From Pseudoclavibacter sp. AY1H1 (GTDB taxonomy: Bacteria; Actinomycetota; Actinomycetes; Actinomycetales; Microbacteriaceae): a stretch of DNA of 64,000 nucleotides. The stretch spans positions 96,407 to 160,406 of the forward strand of contig NZ_PSXX01000010.1 of the NCBI RefSeq assembly GCF_002931055.1, written 5' to 3'. Each line of letters begins with the position of its first letter. The stretch's first letter is position 1. Positions 51,001 through 59,328 of the stretch are shown one piece after another. Both the position numbers and the translations under genes were made by a program. The notes below the pieces were generated by a model that was not told the origin of the DNA, did not search any database, and saw only the letters and a list, made by a program, of their open reading frames with translations.

Positions 51001-52799
51001 GTGAGCCCGAAGTCGGAGATGTGCAGGTTGCGCCCGTCCGGCAGGGTAACGACGTACGGGTGCTCGTCGACGACGTCGACGCCCAGATCGGTGAGGGTGG
51101 GGAGCACCATCGTGAGCGGGTACACGTCGTGCGACGCGAACGTGAAGTAGCGCTTCCCGGGCTCGTCCTCTTCCGGTGCGTAGAGGTGCACGGCGAAGGT
51201 GGTGTCCTCGTCGAGCTGCTCGAGGAGGGCGATGTCCTTCACCGCGTCGCTCGGGGGGATGTTCTCCTTGTATCCCTCGGGGAAGGCCGAGCCGTAGGTG
51301 CTCAGGATCTCGGCTGCCCGCTCCTCATCGTGGTCGAGGTGGAGGGCGTCGACGAGCTCCTCATCCCAGCCGCGGATGGCGCGCTCGATGCGGGGCTGGA
51401 TGTCCTGCTCGGAGACCTCTGGCAGGTGCACGCCCTTGGCGGCGCGCACGACGAAGTGGAGTTGGGCGAGCGGGGAGTCGCCGACCTTCGTCGCGTGATC
51501 GACCTGGCTCGCGTCGAAGGCGGTGCGGAGCTCCTGCTCGATGCGGAGGCGCACGGTTGTGTTGTAGCGGTCTCGCGGCAGGTAGATGAGTGCGGACGCG
51601 AACCGGCCGAACTCGTCGCGGCGCAGGAAGATGCGGTAGCGCCTGCGCTCTCGCAGCCGGCTGATCTCGGACGCGACGGCGTGGAGGTGCTCGGTGCTGT
51701 CCTGGAACAGCTCGTCTCGCGGGTACTGCTCGAGGATCTGCAGGAGGTCCTTGCCGGAGTGGGAGTTCGGCGCGTGGCCGGATGCGGCGAGCACGGATCG
51801 CACCTTGGCACCCACGATGGGCAGGGTGAGCACGGAGGCGGCGTAGGCGACGGACGTGAACATGCCGAGGAAGCGCAGCTCCCCGGTGACGTTGCCCGCT
51901 TCGTCGAAGCTGCGGACGCCGATGTAGTCGAGGTACACGTCGCGGTGCACGGTGGCGCGGGAGTTCGCCTTGGTGATGGTGAGGAGTCGCGGCTCGCGGG
52001 CGGTGCGCTGGGCCTCCGGGGTGAGGTGGGTGGTCGCGGTGGACGGTCGGCGCAGGATGCCGAGCCCGGTGTGCGGCAGCGGGCGCAGCACCTCCTCGCC
52101 CCGCTCATCGGTCTCGAGCGAGTACTCGCGGTAGCCGAGGAACGTGAAGTTGTCTTCCGCGAGCCAGGTCAGGAACTCGACGGCGGAGGTGACCTCGCCG
52201 TCGTCGACGCTCGTGGGCGGCTCCGTGCGCAGGTCGGTGACGAGGTCGAGGCAGGCTCGGCGCATGGGCCGCCAGTCGGCGACCGCGGTGTGCACGTCGT
52301 CGAGCACGTGCTGCAGCCGGTCGGCGAGCTCGTCGCGGCCTTCCTCGGTGGGGATGCGGTCGACCTCGAGGTGGATCCACGATTCGAGGGTGCCGCCGTG
52401 GGCGTGCATCTCGAGCAGCTCGCCGGCGTCGTCGCGGCGCACCGAGACGACGGGATGCGCGAGCAGGTGCACGGCGAGGCCCTGGCGCGCGATCGCCGCA
52501 GTGACGGAGTCGACGAGGAACGGCGCATCCGCGGTGCAGATGTCGACGATCGTGCGCCGGGAGCTCCAGCCCTCTTCCTTGAGCGTCGGCGTGAACACGG
52601 CGATGAGGGTATCGCCCGTCTTGCGTCGTGTGGCGAGCCGGCGCATGGTCGCCGCGGCGCCCACGATGTCGCGTGGCTCGCGCGTGGCGATGTCGTCGGC
52701 GTCGACGTCGTCGATGAGCCGTTCGAGTCCGGTCCGCAAGCTCGGCTCGATGTCGTCGAGCGCCTCGCGCAGTCCGGTGAACTCGGTTCCGTGGATCAT
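48021..52799 (-). CDS. gdh: NAD-specific glutamate dehydrogenase, large (about 180 kDa) type
   Basis: A 1592-residue enzyme, close to the 1600 typical of the bacterial L-180 class. An N-terminal ACT-like regulatory region (about 1-550) precedes the catalytic part. Key blocks are VHLRFGRVARGGLRWSDR, AQMVKNAVIVPTGSKGGFF (substrate and catalytic Lys residues), VVGVGDMSGDVFGNG (Rossmann site) and SEGGGVFPL. It deaminates glutamate to 2-oxoglutarate with NAD. It is transcribed alone from ATG 52799 behind GAAGGGGGA. It links with the glnT-glx operon in nitrogen flow through glutamate. Confidence 0.96.
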   Translation of the reverse strand: MIHGTEFTGLREALDDIEPSLRTGLERLIDDVDADDIATREPRDIVGAAATMRRLATRRKTGDTLIAVFTPTLKEEGWSSRRTIVDICTADAPFLVDSVTAAIARQGLAVHLLAHPVVSVRRDDAGELLEMHAHGGTLESWIHLEVDRIPTEEGRDELADRLQHVLDDVHTAVADWRPMRRACLDLVTDLRTEPPTSVDDGEVTSAVEFLTWLAEDNFTFLGYREYSLETDERGEEVLRPLPHTGLGILRRPSTATTHLTPEAQRTAREPRLLTITKANSRATVHRDVYLDYIGVRSFDEAGNVTGELRFLGMFTSVAYAASVLTLPIVGAKVRSVLAASGHAPNSHSGKDLLQILEQYPRDELFQDSTEHLHAVASEISRLRERRRYRIFLRRDEFGRFASALIYLPRDRYNTTVRLRIEQELRTAFDASQVDHATKVGDSPLAQLHFVVRAAKGVHLPEVSEQDIQPRIERAIRGWDEELVDALHLDHDEERAAEILSTYGSAFPEGYKENIPPSDAVKDIALLEQLDEDTTFAVHLYAPEEDEPGKRYFTFASHDVYPLTMVLPTLTDLGVDVVDEHPYVVTLPDGRNLHISDFGLTAPSASVWNDAEWGAELESVFSAVWSGAAESDRLNSLVLLGGLRWRQIVILRAISMYLRQVGTTFSVDYIEQALIANPVIAADIVRLFETRFDPDFAGDREAALAALAEQLQEALDNVASLDYDRILSSMIGIVDATWRTNFYQVDAQGEPKSWVSMKLDCTRVPGLPKPHPMAEIWVYSPEVEGVHLRFGRVARGGLRWSDRREDFRTEVLGLVKAQMVKNAVIVPTGSKGGFFAKQLPAPSDRGAWLEGGRSAYRTFIRGLLDITDNRDGTDIVPPPRVVRHDGDDSYLVVAADKGTASFSDIANGISEEYGFWLADAFASGGSAGYDHKGMGITARGAWESVKRHFRELGHDTQTQDFTVVGVGDMSGDVFGNGMLRSEHIRLVAAFDHRHVFVDPTPDAAATFVERQRLFDLPGSSWDDFDRSVISEGGGVFPLSQKSIPVTPQMREALGLDADAQRLTPLELKKAVLLAPVDLLWNGAIGTYIKASDETNAEIGDRGNDAVRVDGHQLRLRVVGEGGNLGVSQRGRIEAALAGVSLNTDAIDNSAGVGTSDREVNIKILLGAVERDGRLDRDARNEVLRAMTDEVGTQVLRDNYEQNVLLGNSRSNAAKMLPSHKRLITWLEERDELDRDLEFLPSNAEIRRRIDEGRGLTRPEFSVLVAYAKLALKSDLAETDLAEDPWFANTLAEYFPAEVRERYADDLHAHPLRQEIIVNSVVNSMVNRGGITFAYRAQDETGATSEEIARAYVAAREIFDLRGFVVEIEATDNLVPASIQTELYLGFRRLLDRATRWIVQHRPDSIDVGAEIERFSGPVAQFASRMGELQQGEERERFDARVQEFEDAAVPRALALRGAGLLELMPLLDIIERADQHGWDLEEFVGLYYVLSARVSFDDMLVRATALPQDDRWGSMARAAMRDDLYAVMIELAASVMTQTAPAEHTARIDAWISQLGPSATRALDEAADAVHAGDDTGLATLSVALRRLRSLVR

Positions 52800-52895
52800 G
52801 CTTCCCCCTTCGCAGGCGAGCCCCCATTGGCCCGCCGTCGCACCCCGTGCCTTGATGGTAGCGGGGTAGCGGGGTGGAGGGGTGAGGGGTGCGGC

Positions 52896-53936
52896 TCAGA
52901 TCTCCACGGTGAGTCCGGTGCGCGCGCTCTCGCGTGCCGCATCCAGGATCTCGACGGTGTGCACGGCCTGCTCGATGGGAACCGGGGGAGCGGACTCGCC
53001 CCGGACTGCGGCGAGGAGCATCCGGTAGTACTCGGCGTAGTCGCCGCGCGCGGACGGGATCTGCTGGCTGCCCTCGGTGGTGTGCAGGGTGCCCCAGCGC
53101 GCTTCGGCCTCGACTCCCCAGCCGGCGGCGGCGGATGCTGGGCGCAGGCCGGCATCGATCTGCGCCGTCTGCACGTCGTCCATGCGCGACTCGTAGGCGC
53201 CGAGGTCGCCGTACGCGATGAGCTCGCGGCCGTCGAGGTGGTTGATCTTGCTGGAGGCGACGCGGGTGAAGACGCCGTTCGCGTGGTGGAGGGCGACGTC
53301 GAAGCCGCAGTCGACCTCGACGCCGTCCACCTCGGTGATGTCGAGGTGGGCGCTCACGCGCTCGACGGGGCCGAAGAGGAAGGCCATCTGGTCGACGAGG
53401 TGGCTGCCGAGGTCGCGCAGGAGTCCGTGGGCTGGGCCGGTCTCGAGGGTGCCGGAGTCGTCCTGGTCCATGCGGGAGGAGACGCGCCAGATGTCCCCGA
53501 GCTGGCCTTCGTCGATGACCTGCTTGAGCGTGACGAGGTCGGTGTCCCAGCGGCGGTTCTGGTAGGCGGTGAGGATGCGACCGCTGCGCTCCGCGGCTGC
53601 CTGCAGCTCGCGCGCTCCCTGCGCGGTGGGCGCGAAGGGCTTGTCGGCGACGACGTGCGCGCCGCGCTCGAGGGCTCGCAGGACGAGCTCGCGGCGTGTG
53701 TCCGGTGGGGTGGTGATGACGACCGCGTCGACGCCGGCGTCGAGGAGGGCGTCGAGCGAATCGAAGGCTGGCACGCCCGGTGCCTCGGTGGCGAGGATCG
53801 CGCGGCGTTCCGCTGAGCGGGTGACGACGCCGGCGAGCTCCCAGCCCTTGACGGCCTGGATGTAGGGCACGTGGAAGCGGTGGCCGCCAGCCCCGTAGCC
53901 GACGACGCCGATGCGTGCGGGGGTGGACGCGCTCAT
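52896..53936 (-). CDS. Gfo/Idh/MocA family oxidoreductase
   Basis: A 346-residue dehydrogenase. Rossmann motif GVVGYGAGGHRFH, cofactor loop with the standard EKP-like VVADKPFAP (Lys and Pro present) and the C-terminal sheet domain are clear. The GxxxHRFHxPYI start resembles YvaA/scyllo-inositol dehydrogenase-type members. It stands alone with no sugar transporter nearby, so the substrate is unknown. Confidence 0.88.
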   Translation of the reverse strand: MSASTPARIGVVGYGAGGHRFHVPYIQAVKGWELAGVVTRSAERRAILATEAPGVPAFDSLDALLDAGVDAVVITTPPDTRRELVLRALERGAHVVADKPFAPTAQGARELQAAAERSGRILTAYQNRRWDTDLVTLKQVIDEGQLGDIWRVSSRMDQDDSGTLETGPAHGLLRDLGSHLVDQMAFLFGPVERVSAHLDITEVDGVEVDCGFDVALHHANGVFTRVASSKINHLDGRELIAYGDLGAYESRMDDVQTAQIDAGLRPASAAAGWGVEAEARWGTLHTTEGSQQIPSARGDYAEYYRMLLAAVRGESAPPVPIEQAVHTVEILDAARESARTGLTVEI

Positions 53937-54073
53937 GGTGCTCTCGATTCTGCGCTGCTGTGATTCGTTCTAATGACAGGACAAGGCTACGTCAGGGGTG
54001 CCCGGGTGACAACGGCTCGCCTGTCGGGGGTGTGGTGTTGAATGGGCGCAGACAGTGACAAAGGGGTGCGACC

Positions 54074-55507
54074 GTGGTGGAGAGCAAGAACGGGTACACG
54101 CCGCCGGCGGACTACAAGGCGCCTGACTTCGTGCGGCAGTGGGCCGACACCGCGAGTCGCGGCGCAGACCGCATCGAGCAGGAGCGCGAGCAGCGGGCGA
54201 GGGACGCCGAGCGGGCCGCCGCGCAGCGCGCGCAGGACGGACAGCGTGCCCTCGATCAGACGTCGCAGGACGCCCAGCGCTCGGCTGGCCAGTCGGCGCG
54301 GGATGCGCAGCGCGCGGCCGAGCAGTTCGCCCGCGATGAGGGGCGCGCCGCGACGAGCACCGCAGCGCGCGCCACGTACGACCTCGACCGGCTCGGTGAG
54401 GGGGCGAAGCGCGGCCTCGCCTACACGCACGGCGGCTCGCAGGACGCCCTGCGGCGCGGGTCCGGGCCCGCGTCTCCCTCGGTGTCGGCTCCCTTCGAGG
54501 CGGCCGACGCACCGCAGCCCACCACCGCGGGGCAAGCCCCGCCACCCCCACTCCCGCCGGCGCCGTCTGGTCGCGCGGCTCGCCAGGGTGGCAGGCCGAC
54601 CGGCAATCAACCCGGGCTCAAGCCGGGCCTCGCCGTGGGTGCCGGCGTCGCCGCGATCGTCGCGGCCCTCGTGGGCCTCTGGTTCGGGATCGTCTTGGCT
54701 CTGATCTTCGCGGCCCCGTCCATCAGGCGCGGCTTCCGCTCGGGCGCCAAGGGCGTCGCCGTCTCGATCCTCGCAATCCTCCTGTTCGTGGTGGCCGCCG
54801 GCATCCAGCTGCTGCAGTTCGCCTCCGACTCGCGGGAGAGCTCTGCCGCCGAGAGCAGCGCGACGTCGACGCCGGTCGGGTTGGAGGGCGACGCCGTCGT
54901 GACCGATCCGGTGCCAGAGCTCACGCTCGAGCCAGGGGTGCCGCTCAGCGGATACGGGGAGGCGAACATCGACGTCCTGCTTCCTTCCGGCGCCGGAGAG
55001 CTCGCGGTGCTGGAGGTCGTCGACACCATGGGCGACGTCACCTTCCTGGTCGCGAACCCGCAGGCCACGGAGGACGTGGAGTTCAGCAGCGGCATCCCGG
55101 GGGACACCACGCAATGGCTCGTGAACACGGCTGGTGCGGACGCCGCGGCTCGGGGCGAAGACCCGACGCCCGTGGCCACCAACAGCATCCAGGTCATCTC
55201 GGGTGGCGTGTGGGAGATGACGCTCTCCGCTGTCGACGTCCTTCCGACGTTCGATGCGACCCTCTCCGGTGAGGGCGCCGGTCTGTACCTCTATACGGGG
55301 GCTGGCGGGGAGGCCGCGATCAGTGCCGGCGACTACGGGAAGCTGCAGATCACCACGCACGGGGCGACGCCCGAGCTGACGCAGGTCGAGCTTCCCGAGA
55401 CCGTCTCGCGCACCTGGCAGCCGGGTCCGATGGTGGTCGAGGTCGAAGAGGCGAGGCGCATCGACGGCACCCCGCAGCCCTGGAGCATCCAGGTCGCACA
55501 GCCCTAG
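54074..55507 (+). CDS. hypothetical membrane protein with 11-residue coiled-coil repeats
   Basis: A 477-residue protein from GTG 54074 behind AAAGGGG. Residues 44-87 are four 11-residue repeats of the form D-x-(E/Q)-R-A, e.g. DAQRAAEQFAR, predicted to form a long amphipathic helix. A Pro/Gly linker (about 130-180) leads to two helices (about 188-212 and 228-250), then a 220-residue extracellular beta-rich domain (AVLEVVDTMGDVTFLVANP, WLVNTAG). No family recognised. Topology implies a cytosolic helical stalk and an outside domain. Followed by modA with no obvious connection. Confidence 0.7.
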   Translation: MVESKNGYTPPADYKAPDFVRQWADTASRGADRIEQEREQRARDAERAAAQRAQDGQRALDQTSQDAQRSAGQSARDAQRAAEQFARDEGRAATSTAARATYDLDRLGEGAKRGLAYTHGGSQDALRRGSGPASPSVSAPFEAADAPQPTTAGQAPPPPLPPAPSGRAARQGGRPTGNQPGLKPGLAVGAGVAAIVAALVGLWFGIVLALIFAAPSIRRGFRSGAKGVAVSILAILLFVVAAGIQLLQFASDSRESSAAESSATSTPVGLEGDAVVTDPVPELTLEPGVPLSGYGEANIDVLLPSGAGELAVLEVVDTMGDVTFLVANPQATEDVEFSSGIPGDTTQWLVNTAGADAAARGEDPTPVATNSIQVISGGVWEMTLSAVDVLPTFDATLSGEGAGLYLYTGAGGEAAISAGDYGKLQITTHGATPELTQVELPETVSRTWQPGPMVVEVEEARRIDGTPQPWSIQVAQP

Positions 55508-55587
55508 GGGTGGTCGTGAGGTGCGGGGTGTCGTGCGTGGGTGCTTTCGGCCGGCGTGCCCTCGGGTCTCCGGCAGGCACGGCAGAA

Positions 55588-55599
55588 CCGCAGCTGCGG
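55588..55599. promoter_or_regulatory. palindrome in the modA upstream region
   Basis: CCGCAGCTGCGG, a perfect 12-bp palindrome about 120 bp before modA. It may be an operator; no regulator gene is nearby. Confidence 0.35.
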
Positions 55600-55632
55600 C
55601 AGTAGAGTTGGCTTCGTGGCGCAAATTCGGGC

Positions 55633-55662
55633 CCTGGGTCAAACTGGTTCCTCAGATCCAGG
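55633..55662 (+). promoter_or_regulatory. leader hairpin upstream of modA
   Basis: CCTGGGTC (55633-55640) pairs with GATCCAGG (55655-55662), one G-U pair, 14-base loop, 58 bp before the modA start. It could be a leader RNA structure. I cannot match it to the molybdenum-cofactor riboswitch. Confidence 0.3.
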
Positions 55663-55720
55663 ATCACTCAGAAGCTCCCGTGCCTCGATCTTCGAACCAC
55701 TGCCCGAAAGGTCTCGACAC

Positions 55721-56530
55721 ATGACCCCCACCAGGAAGATCGCGGCGACGCTGCTGACGGCGGCGGTTGCTCTCAGCCTCTCGGCCTGCGCGGGCAGTGG
55801 CGCCCCCGCAGCTCCCGCCGCGGAAACTGCCCCGGCGAGCGCGTCCGCCCTCGAGGGATCCATCACGGTGTTCGCGGCGGCGTCGCTCAAGAGCACGTTC
55901 ACGGAGCTGGCCGACGAGTTCGAGTCGAGCAACCCGGGCGTGACGGTCGAGCTGAACTTCGCCGGTTCCTCCGACCTGGTCACCCAGATCACCGAGGGCG
56001 CCCCGGCCGACGTGTTCGCCTCGGCCGATGAGAAGAACATGGCGAAGCTCACGGACGCCACCCTCATCGCGCCAGACGCTCCGGTGGATTTCGCCACCAA
56101 CGTGCTCGAGATCGCGGTCCCGCCGAGCAACCCGGCCGGCATCGCCACCTTCGCGGACCTCGCCAAGCCGGAGGCGAAGACCGTCGTCTGCGCTCCCCAG
56201 GTGCCGTGCGGCGCCGCGACGCTCGCCGTCGAGACGGCGACCGGTGTGGACATCACCCCGGTGAGTGAGGAGTCGTCGGTCACCGACGTGCTGGGCAAGG
56301 TCACCTCCGGAGAAGCGGACGCCGGACTCGTCTACGTCACCGACATCATCGCCGCAGGAGACGCCGTCACCGGCATCCGGTTCCCCGAGTCGAGCGAGGC
56401 CGTGAACACCTACCCGATCGCCCCGGTCGCCGCGTCGACGAACCCCGAGGTCGCCCAGGCGTTCATCGACTTCGTCACGGGAGCAGTGGGCCAGGACGTG
56501 CTCGCGACCGCCGGGTTCGGCCAGCCGTAG
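55721..56530 (+). CDS. modA: molybdate ABC transporter substrate-binding lipoprotein
   Basis: A 269-residue ModA. Lipoprotein signal with lipobox LSAC (Cys23). Anion-binding blocks are [45 protein letters not shown] and the late VEETT-like [13 protein letters not shown] 55721 lies behind CGAAAGG. It captures molybdate (or tungstate) outside the cell and passes it to ModB and ModC, encoded next. Confidence 0.93.
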   Translation: MTPTRKIAATLLTAAVALSLSACAGSGAPAAPAAETAPASASALEGSITVFAAASLKSTFTELADEFESSNPGVTVELNFAGSSDLVTQITEGAPADVFASADEKNMAKLTDATLIAPDAPVDFATNVLEIAVPPSNPAGIATFADLAKPEAKTVVCAPQVPCGAATLAVETATGVDITPVSEESSVTDVLGKVTSGEADAGLVYVTDIIAAGDAVTGIRFPESSEAVNTYPIAPVAASTNPEVAQAFIDFVTGAVGQDVLATAGFGQP

Positions 56531-56541
56531 GAACGCATCCA

Positions 56542-57363
56542 GTGCCCCGAAGAAGCTCCGCCGCTGCCGCCGTGCCCGGCTGGGTGCTGAGCGTCGCGAT
56601 CATCGGCGCGTCCTTCGTGCTGCTTCCGCTGATCGGGATGGTCACCCGCGTGAACTGGGCCGAGTTCGTTCCGCTCGTCACGTCGGAGTCGTCGATCGAC
56701 GCGCTCCTGCTGAGCCTCCGCACCTCCCTCAGCGCGACAGTGCTCTGCGTCCTCCTGGGGGTGCCCATGGCCATCGTGCTCGCCCGCACCGACTTCTGGG
56801 GGCAGAAGCTCCTCCGATCCCTGGTGCTGCTCCCGCTTGTGCTGCCACCCGTGGTCGGCGGCATCGCCCTGCTCGCCACCTTCGGTCGGCGCGGGCTCCT
56901 CGGCCAGAGCTTCGAGGCCATGGGGATCACCATCGCGTTCTCGACGACGGCCGTCGTCCTCGCGCAGACCTTCGTGGCGCTCCCGTTCCTCGTGCTCAGC
57001 CTCGAGGGGGCGCTGCGCACCGTCGGAACGCGCTACGAGGCGATCGGCGCCACGCTCGGTGCACGGCCCACCACGGTGCTGCGCCGCATCACGCTGCCGC
57101 TCGTGCTGCCCGCCGTGATCTCCGGCGCGGTCCTCTCCTTCGCGCGCGCGCTCGGCGAGTTCGGGGCCACTCTCACCTTCGCGGGCTCGCTGCAGGGCGT
57201 CACGCGCACCCTCCCGCTCGAGATCTACCTCCAGCGTGAAACCGATCCGGATGCGGCGGTCGCCCTGTCGCTCGTCCTGGTCGCCGTCGCGGTGATCGTG
57301 GTCGCGGTGGCCCACCAGGCCGGCGAGGCCAACGGCTTCCGGCTCCGGCGGAGCGCGTCGTGA
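56542..57363 (+). CDS. modB: molybdate ABC transporter permease
   Basis: A 273-residue permease with five to six helices. The EAA loop reads [26 protein letters not shown], and [29 protein letters not shown] is the ModB/CysT-type ending. GTG 56542 is used; the stop overlaps modC (GTGA), so modBC are coupled. Confidence 0.93.
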   Translation: MPRRSSAAAAVPGWVLSVAIIGASFVLLPLIGMVTRVNWAEFVPLVTSESSIDALLLSLRTSLSATVLCVLLGVPMAIVLARTDFWGQKLLRSLVLLPLVLPPVVGGIALLATFGRRGLLGQSFEAMGITIAFSTTAVVLAQTFVALPFLVLSLEGALRTVGTRYEAIGATLGARPTTVLRRITLPLVLPAVISGAVLSFARALGEFGATLTFAGSLQGVTRTLPLEIYLQRETDPDAAVALSLVLVAVAVIVVAVAHQAGEANGFRLRRSAS

Positions 57364-58421
57364 GCTTCGAGTTCGCCGCCACCGTGCGGGCGCGGGCGTT
57401 CGACGTCGAGCTCACGATCGCCGACGGCGAGACCGTCGCGGTGCTCGGGCCGAACGGTGCCGGGAAGTCGACGCTTCTCACGCTCATCGCGGGCCTGGTC
57501 CGCCCCGACACCGGCACGGCCCGGCTCAACGACGAGGTCCTCTTCGACATCGGCGATCGCGGCCGTGGACGCTGGTTGCCACCTCATGCTCGCGGCGTCT
57601 CGATGCTCGCGCAGGACGCGCTGCTCTTCCCGCACCTCACCGCACTCGACAACGTCGCCTTTGGTCCGCGCAGCAAGGGACGCTCGCGTGCCGAGGCCAA
57701 CTCGCGCGCATCCGGCTGGCTCGACCGCGTCGATGCGGGAGGACTGGCGCAGAGCAGGCCCGCTCAGCTCTCCGGGGGCCAGGCGCAGCGGATCGCCGTC
57801 GCCCGGGCGCTCGCGTCCGACCCCGCTCTGCTGCTGCTCGACGAGCCGATGGCAGCCCTCGACGTGTCGGTCGCGCCGGCGATCCGACGGATGCTCCGAG
57901 ACGTCCTGGCGGATCAGACGACGATCATCGTCACGCACGACGTGCTCGACGCCTTCATGCTCGCCGACCGCGTCGTGGTGCTCGAGGGCGGGCGCATCGT
58001 CGACGTCGGCCCCACGCGCGAAGTGCTCGAGCGGCCCGCCACGCAGTTCGCGGCCGGCCTCGCCGCGCTCAACCTCGTGACCGGCACCGCCCTCGACGAC
58101 GCCTCCGTCAGAGCCGACGGCGGGCAGCGCCTCGCGGCGAGCTTCGTCGAAACGCTCCCGGCCGGCACGCGGGTCGGGATCTCCGTGCGGCCGACGCAGG
58201 TCGCCGTCACCACCGAGGACCCATCGGAGCCGACTGCCTCACGGAACGTGCTCCCCGGCATCGTCACGGACCTCGAGCCGCGAGGGGACATCATCCGGGT
58301 CCGGAGCGCCGAGTTCTCCGCCGACGTGCCGCCTGGCAGAGTCGCTGAGCTCGACCTGGCGCCCGGCACTCGCGTGTGGTTCGCCTTCGCCGCCTCGGAT
58401 GCCATCGCGTACCGGCTCTGA
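57360..58421 (+). CDS. modC: molybdate ABC transporter ATP-binding protein
   Basis: A 353-residue ATPase. Walker [10 protein letters not shown], signature LSGGQAQR, Walker [13 protein letters not shown] and the switch His in VTHDVLDA are intact. A C-terminal MOP/TOBE domain (about 285-350) that senses molybdate is present in [14 protein letters not shown] and [15 protein letters not shown]. It powers ModAB. Ends convergently 9 bp from pcp. Confidence 0.93.
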   Translation: MSFEFAATVRARAFDVELTIADGETVAVLGPNGAGKSTLLTLIAGLVRPDTGTARLNDEVLFDIGDRGRGRWLPPHARGVSMLAQDALLFPHLTALDNVAFGPRSKGRSRAEANSRASGWLDRVDAGGLAQSRPAQLSGGQAQRIAVARALASDPALLLLDEPMAALDVSVAPAIRRMLRDVLADQTTIIVTHDVLDAFMLADRVVVLEGGRIVDVGPTREVLERPATQFAAGLAALNLVTGTALDDASVRADGGQRLAASFVETLPAGTRVGISVRPTQVAVTTEDPSEPTASRNVLPGIVTDLEPRGDIIRVRSAEFSADVPPGRVAELDLAPGTRVWFAFAASDAIAYRL

Positions 58422-58429
58422 GGCCCTGC

Positions 58430-59071
58430 TCAGTCGAGGGTGCCGCCGCCGACCCGCACGTCGCTCTCGTGCGCGAGGGTCGCTCGCACGACGGCGGTGA
58501 GCGCGCTCGCGAGCTGGTCCATGGGCAGGAAGGGGCGGTCGGTGCCGACGGCTTCCTCCGCGGAGTACGGGATGTGCACGAAGCCGCCTCGTGCGCCGGC
58601 CCGCTGCCGGAGCTCGTGCAGGAGCAGGTAGAAGACGTGGTTGCAGGTGTAGGTGCCGGCGGTCTGGGAGACGACGGCAGGGATGCCGCTCGAGCGCACG
58701 GCCTCCACCGCGGCCTTGATGGGCAGGGTGCTGAAGTACGCGGCGGGGCCGTCGCCCACGATGGGCTCGTCGATCGGCTGGAAGCCGCTGTTGTCGGGGA
58801 TGCGCGCGTCGTCGACGTTGATCGCGACCCGTTCCACCCTGATCGTGTCGGTGCCGCCGGCGAGCCCGACGGCGATCACGATGTCGGGGTCGACCTCGGC
58901 GAGGGCGGCCCGCAGCGCGTCGTCCACCCTCGCGAAGTCGACGGGGAGCTGACGCACGTGGATCTCCGCGTCGCCGTCCCAGCGATCGCGCACCTCCTGA
59001 ACGGCCGTCCACGACGGGTTGCTCGTGTTGCCGTCGAAGGGTTCGAAGCCGGTGAGGAGGACGGTCGGCAT
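58430..59071 (-). CDS. pcp: pyroglutamyl-peptidase I
   Basis: A 213-residue cysteine peptidase that removes N-terminal pyroglutamate. The triad is complete: Glu80 in TIRVERVAIN, Cys143 in TAGTYTCNHVFY and His166 in GGFVHIPY. The start MPTVLLTGFEPFDG at ATG 59071 is canonical; the longer frame adds an unlikely Pro/His-rich tail. Lies between mod and amino-acid transport genes, so it may add to amino-acid supply. Confidence 0.94.
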   Translation of the reverse strand: MPTVLLTGFEPFDGNTSNPSWTAVQEVRDRWDGDAEIHVRQLPVDFARVDDALRAALAEVDPDIVIAVGLAGGTDTIRVERVAINVDDARIPDNSGFQPIDEPIVGDGPAAYFSTLPIKAAVEAVRSSGIPAVVSQTAGTYTCNHVFYLLLHELRQRAGARGGFVHIPYSAEEAVGTDRPFLPMDQLASALTAVVRATLAHESDVRVGGGTLD

Positions 59072-59272
59072 GCGGGGGCTCCTGTCGTGCGGGTGGGGCG
59101 GCCGGAGGGGGGGAGACCTCAACGCTACGCCGCGGATGCACCCCTCGCTGGCCCCTCACCTGACGAGCAGGTGACCGAATGTGACGCGGAGCTTCGCCGC
59201 GCGACCGTGTCGGAACTTCCGTGAAGGGAGGCCGTCGCCCCCGCATCCGCGTGCCCATACCTTCTCGACATG

Positions 59273-59308
59273 CCCTCGAAATCGAGGGTGAGCCCCTCGA
59301 ATCGAGGG
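59273..59308. promoter_or_regulatory. paired operators of the amino-acid ABC operon
   Basis: Two palindromes with the same arm: CCCTCGA-AA-TCGAGGG (59273-59288) and CCCTCGA-A-TCGAGGG (59294-59308), 21 bp centre to centre, hence on the same DNA face. They lie 20 bp before the ribosome site GAGAGGAG of the permease. Confidence 0.75.
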
Positions 59309-59328
59309 TCCGCCGAGAGGAGAACGCG

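Noticed and set aside
48090..53816. A 1908-codon open frame on the plus strand across the glutamate dehydrogenase gene
   Set aside because: It is antisense to a clear enzyme, rich in Val/Glu/Asp/Arg as expected from the complement of GC-biased codons, and has no family or ribosome site.
55508..55720. Molybdenum-cofactor riboswitch
   Set aside because: Only one hairpin is evident; I cannot fit the conserved multi-helix consensus.
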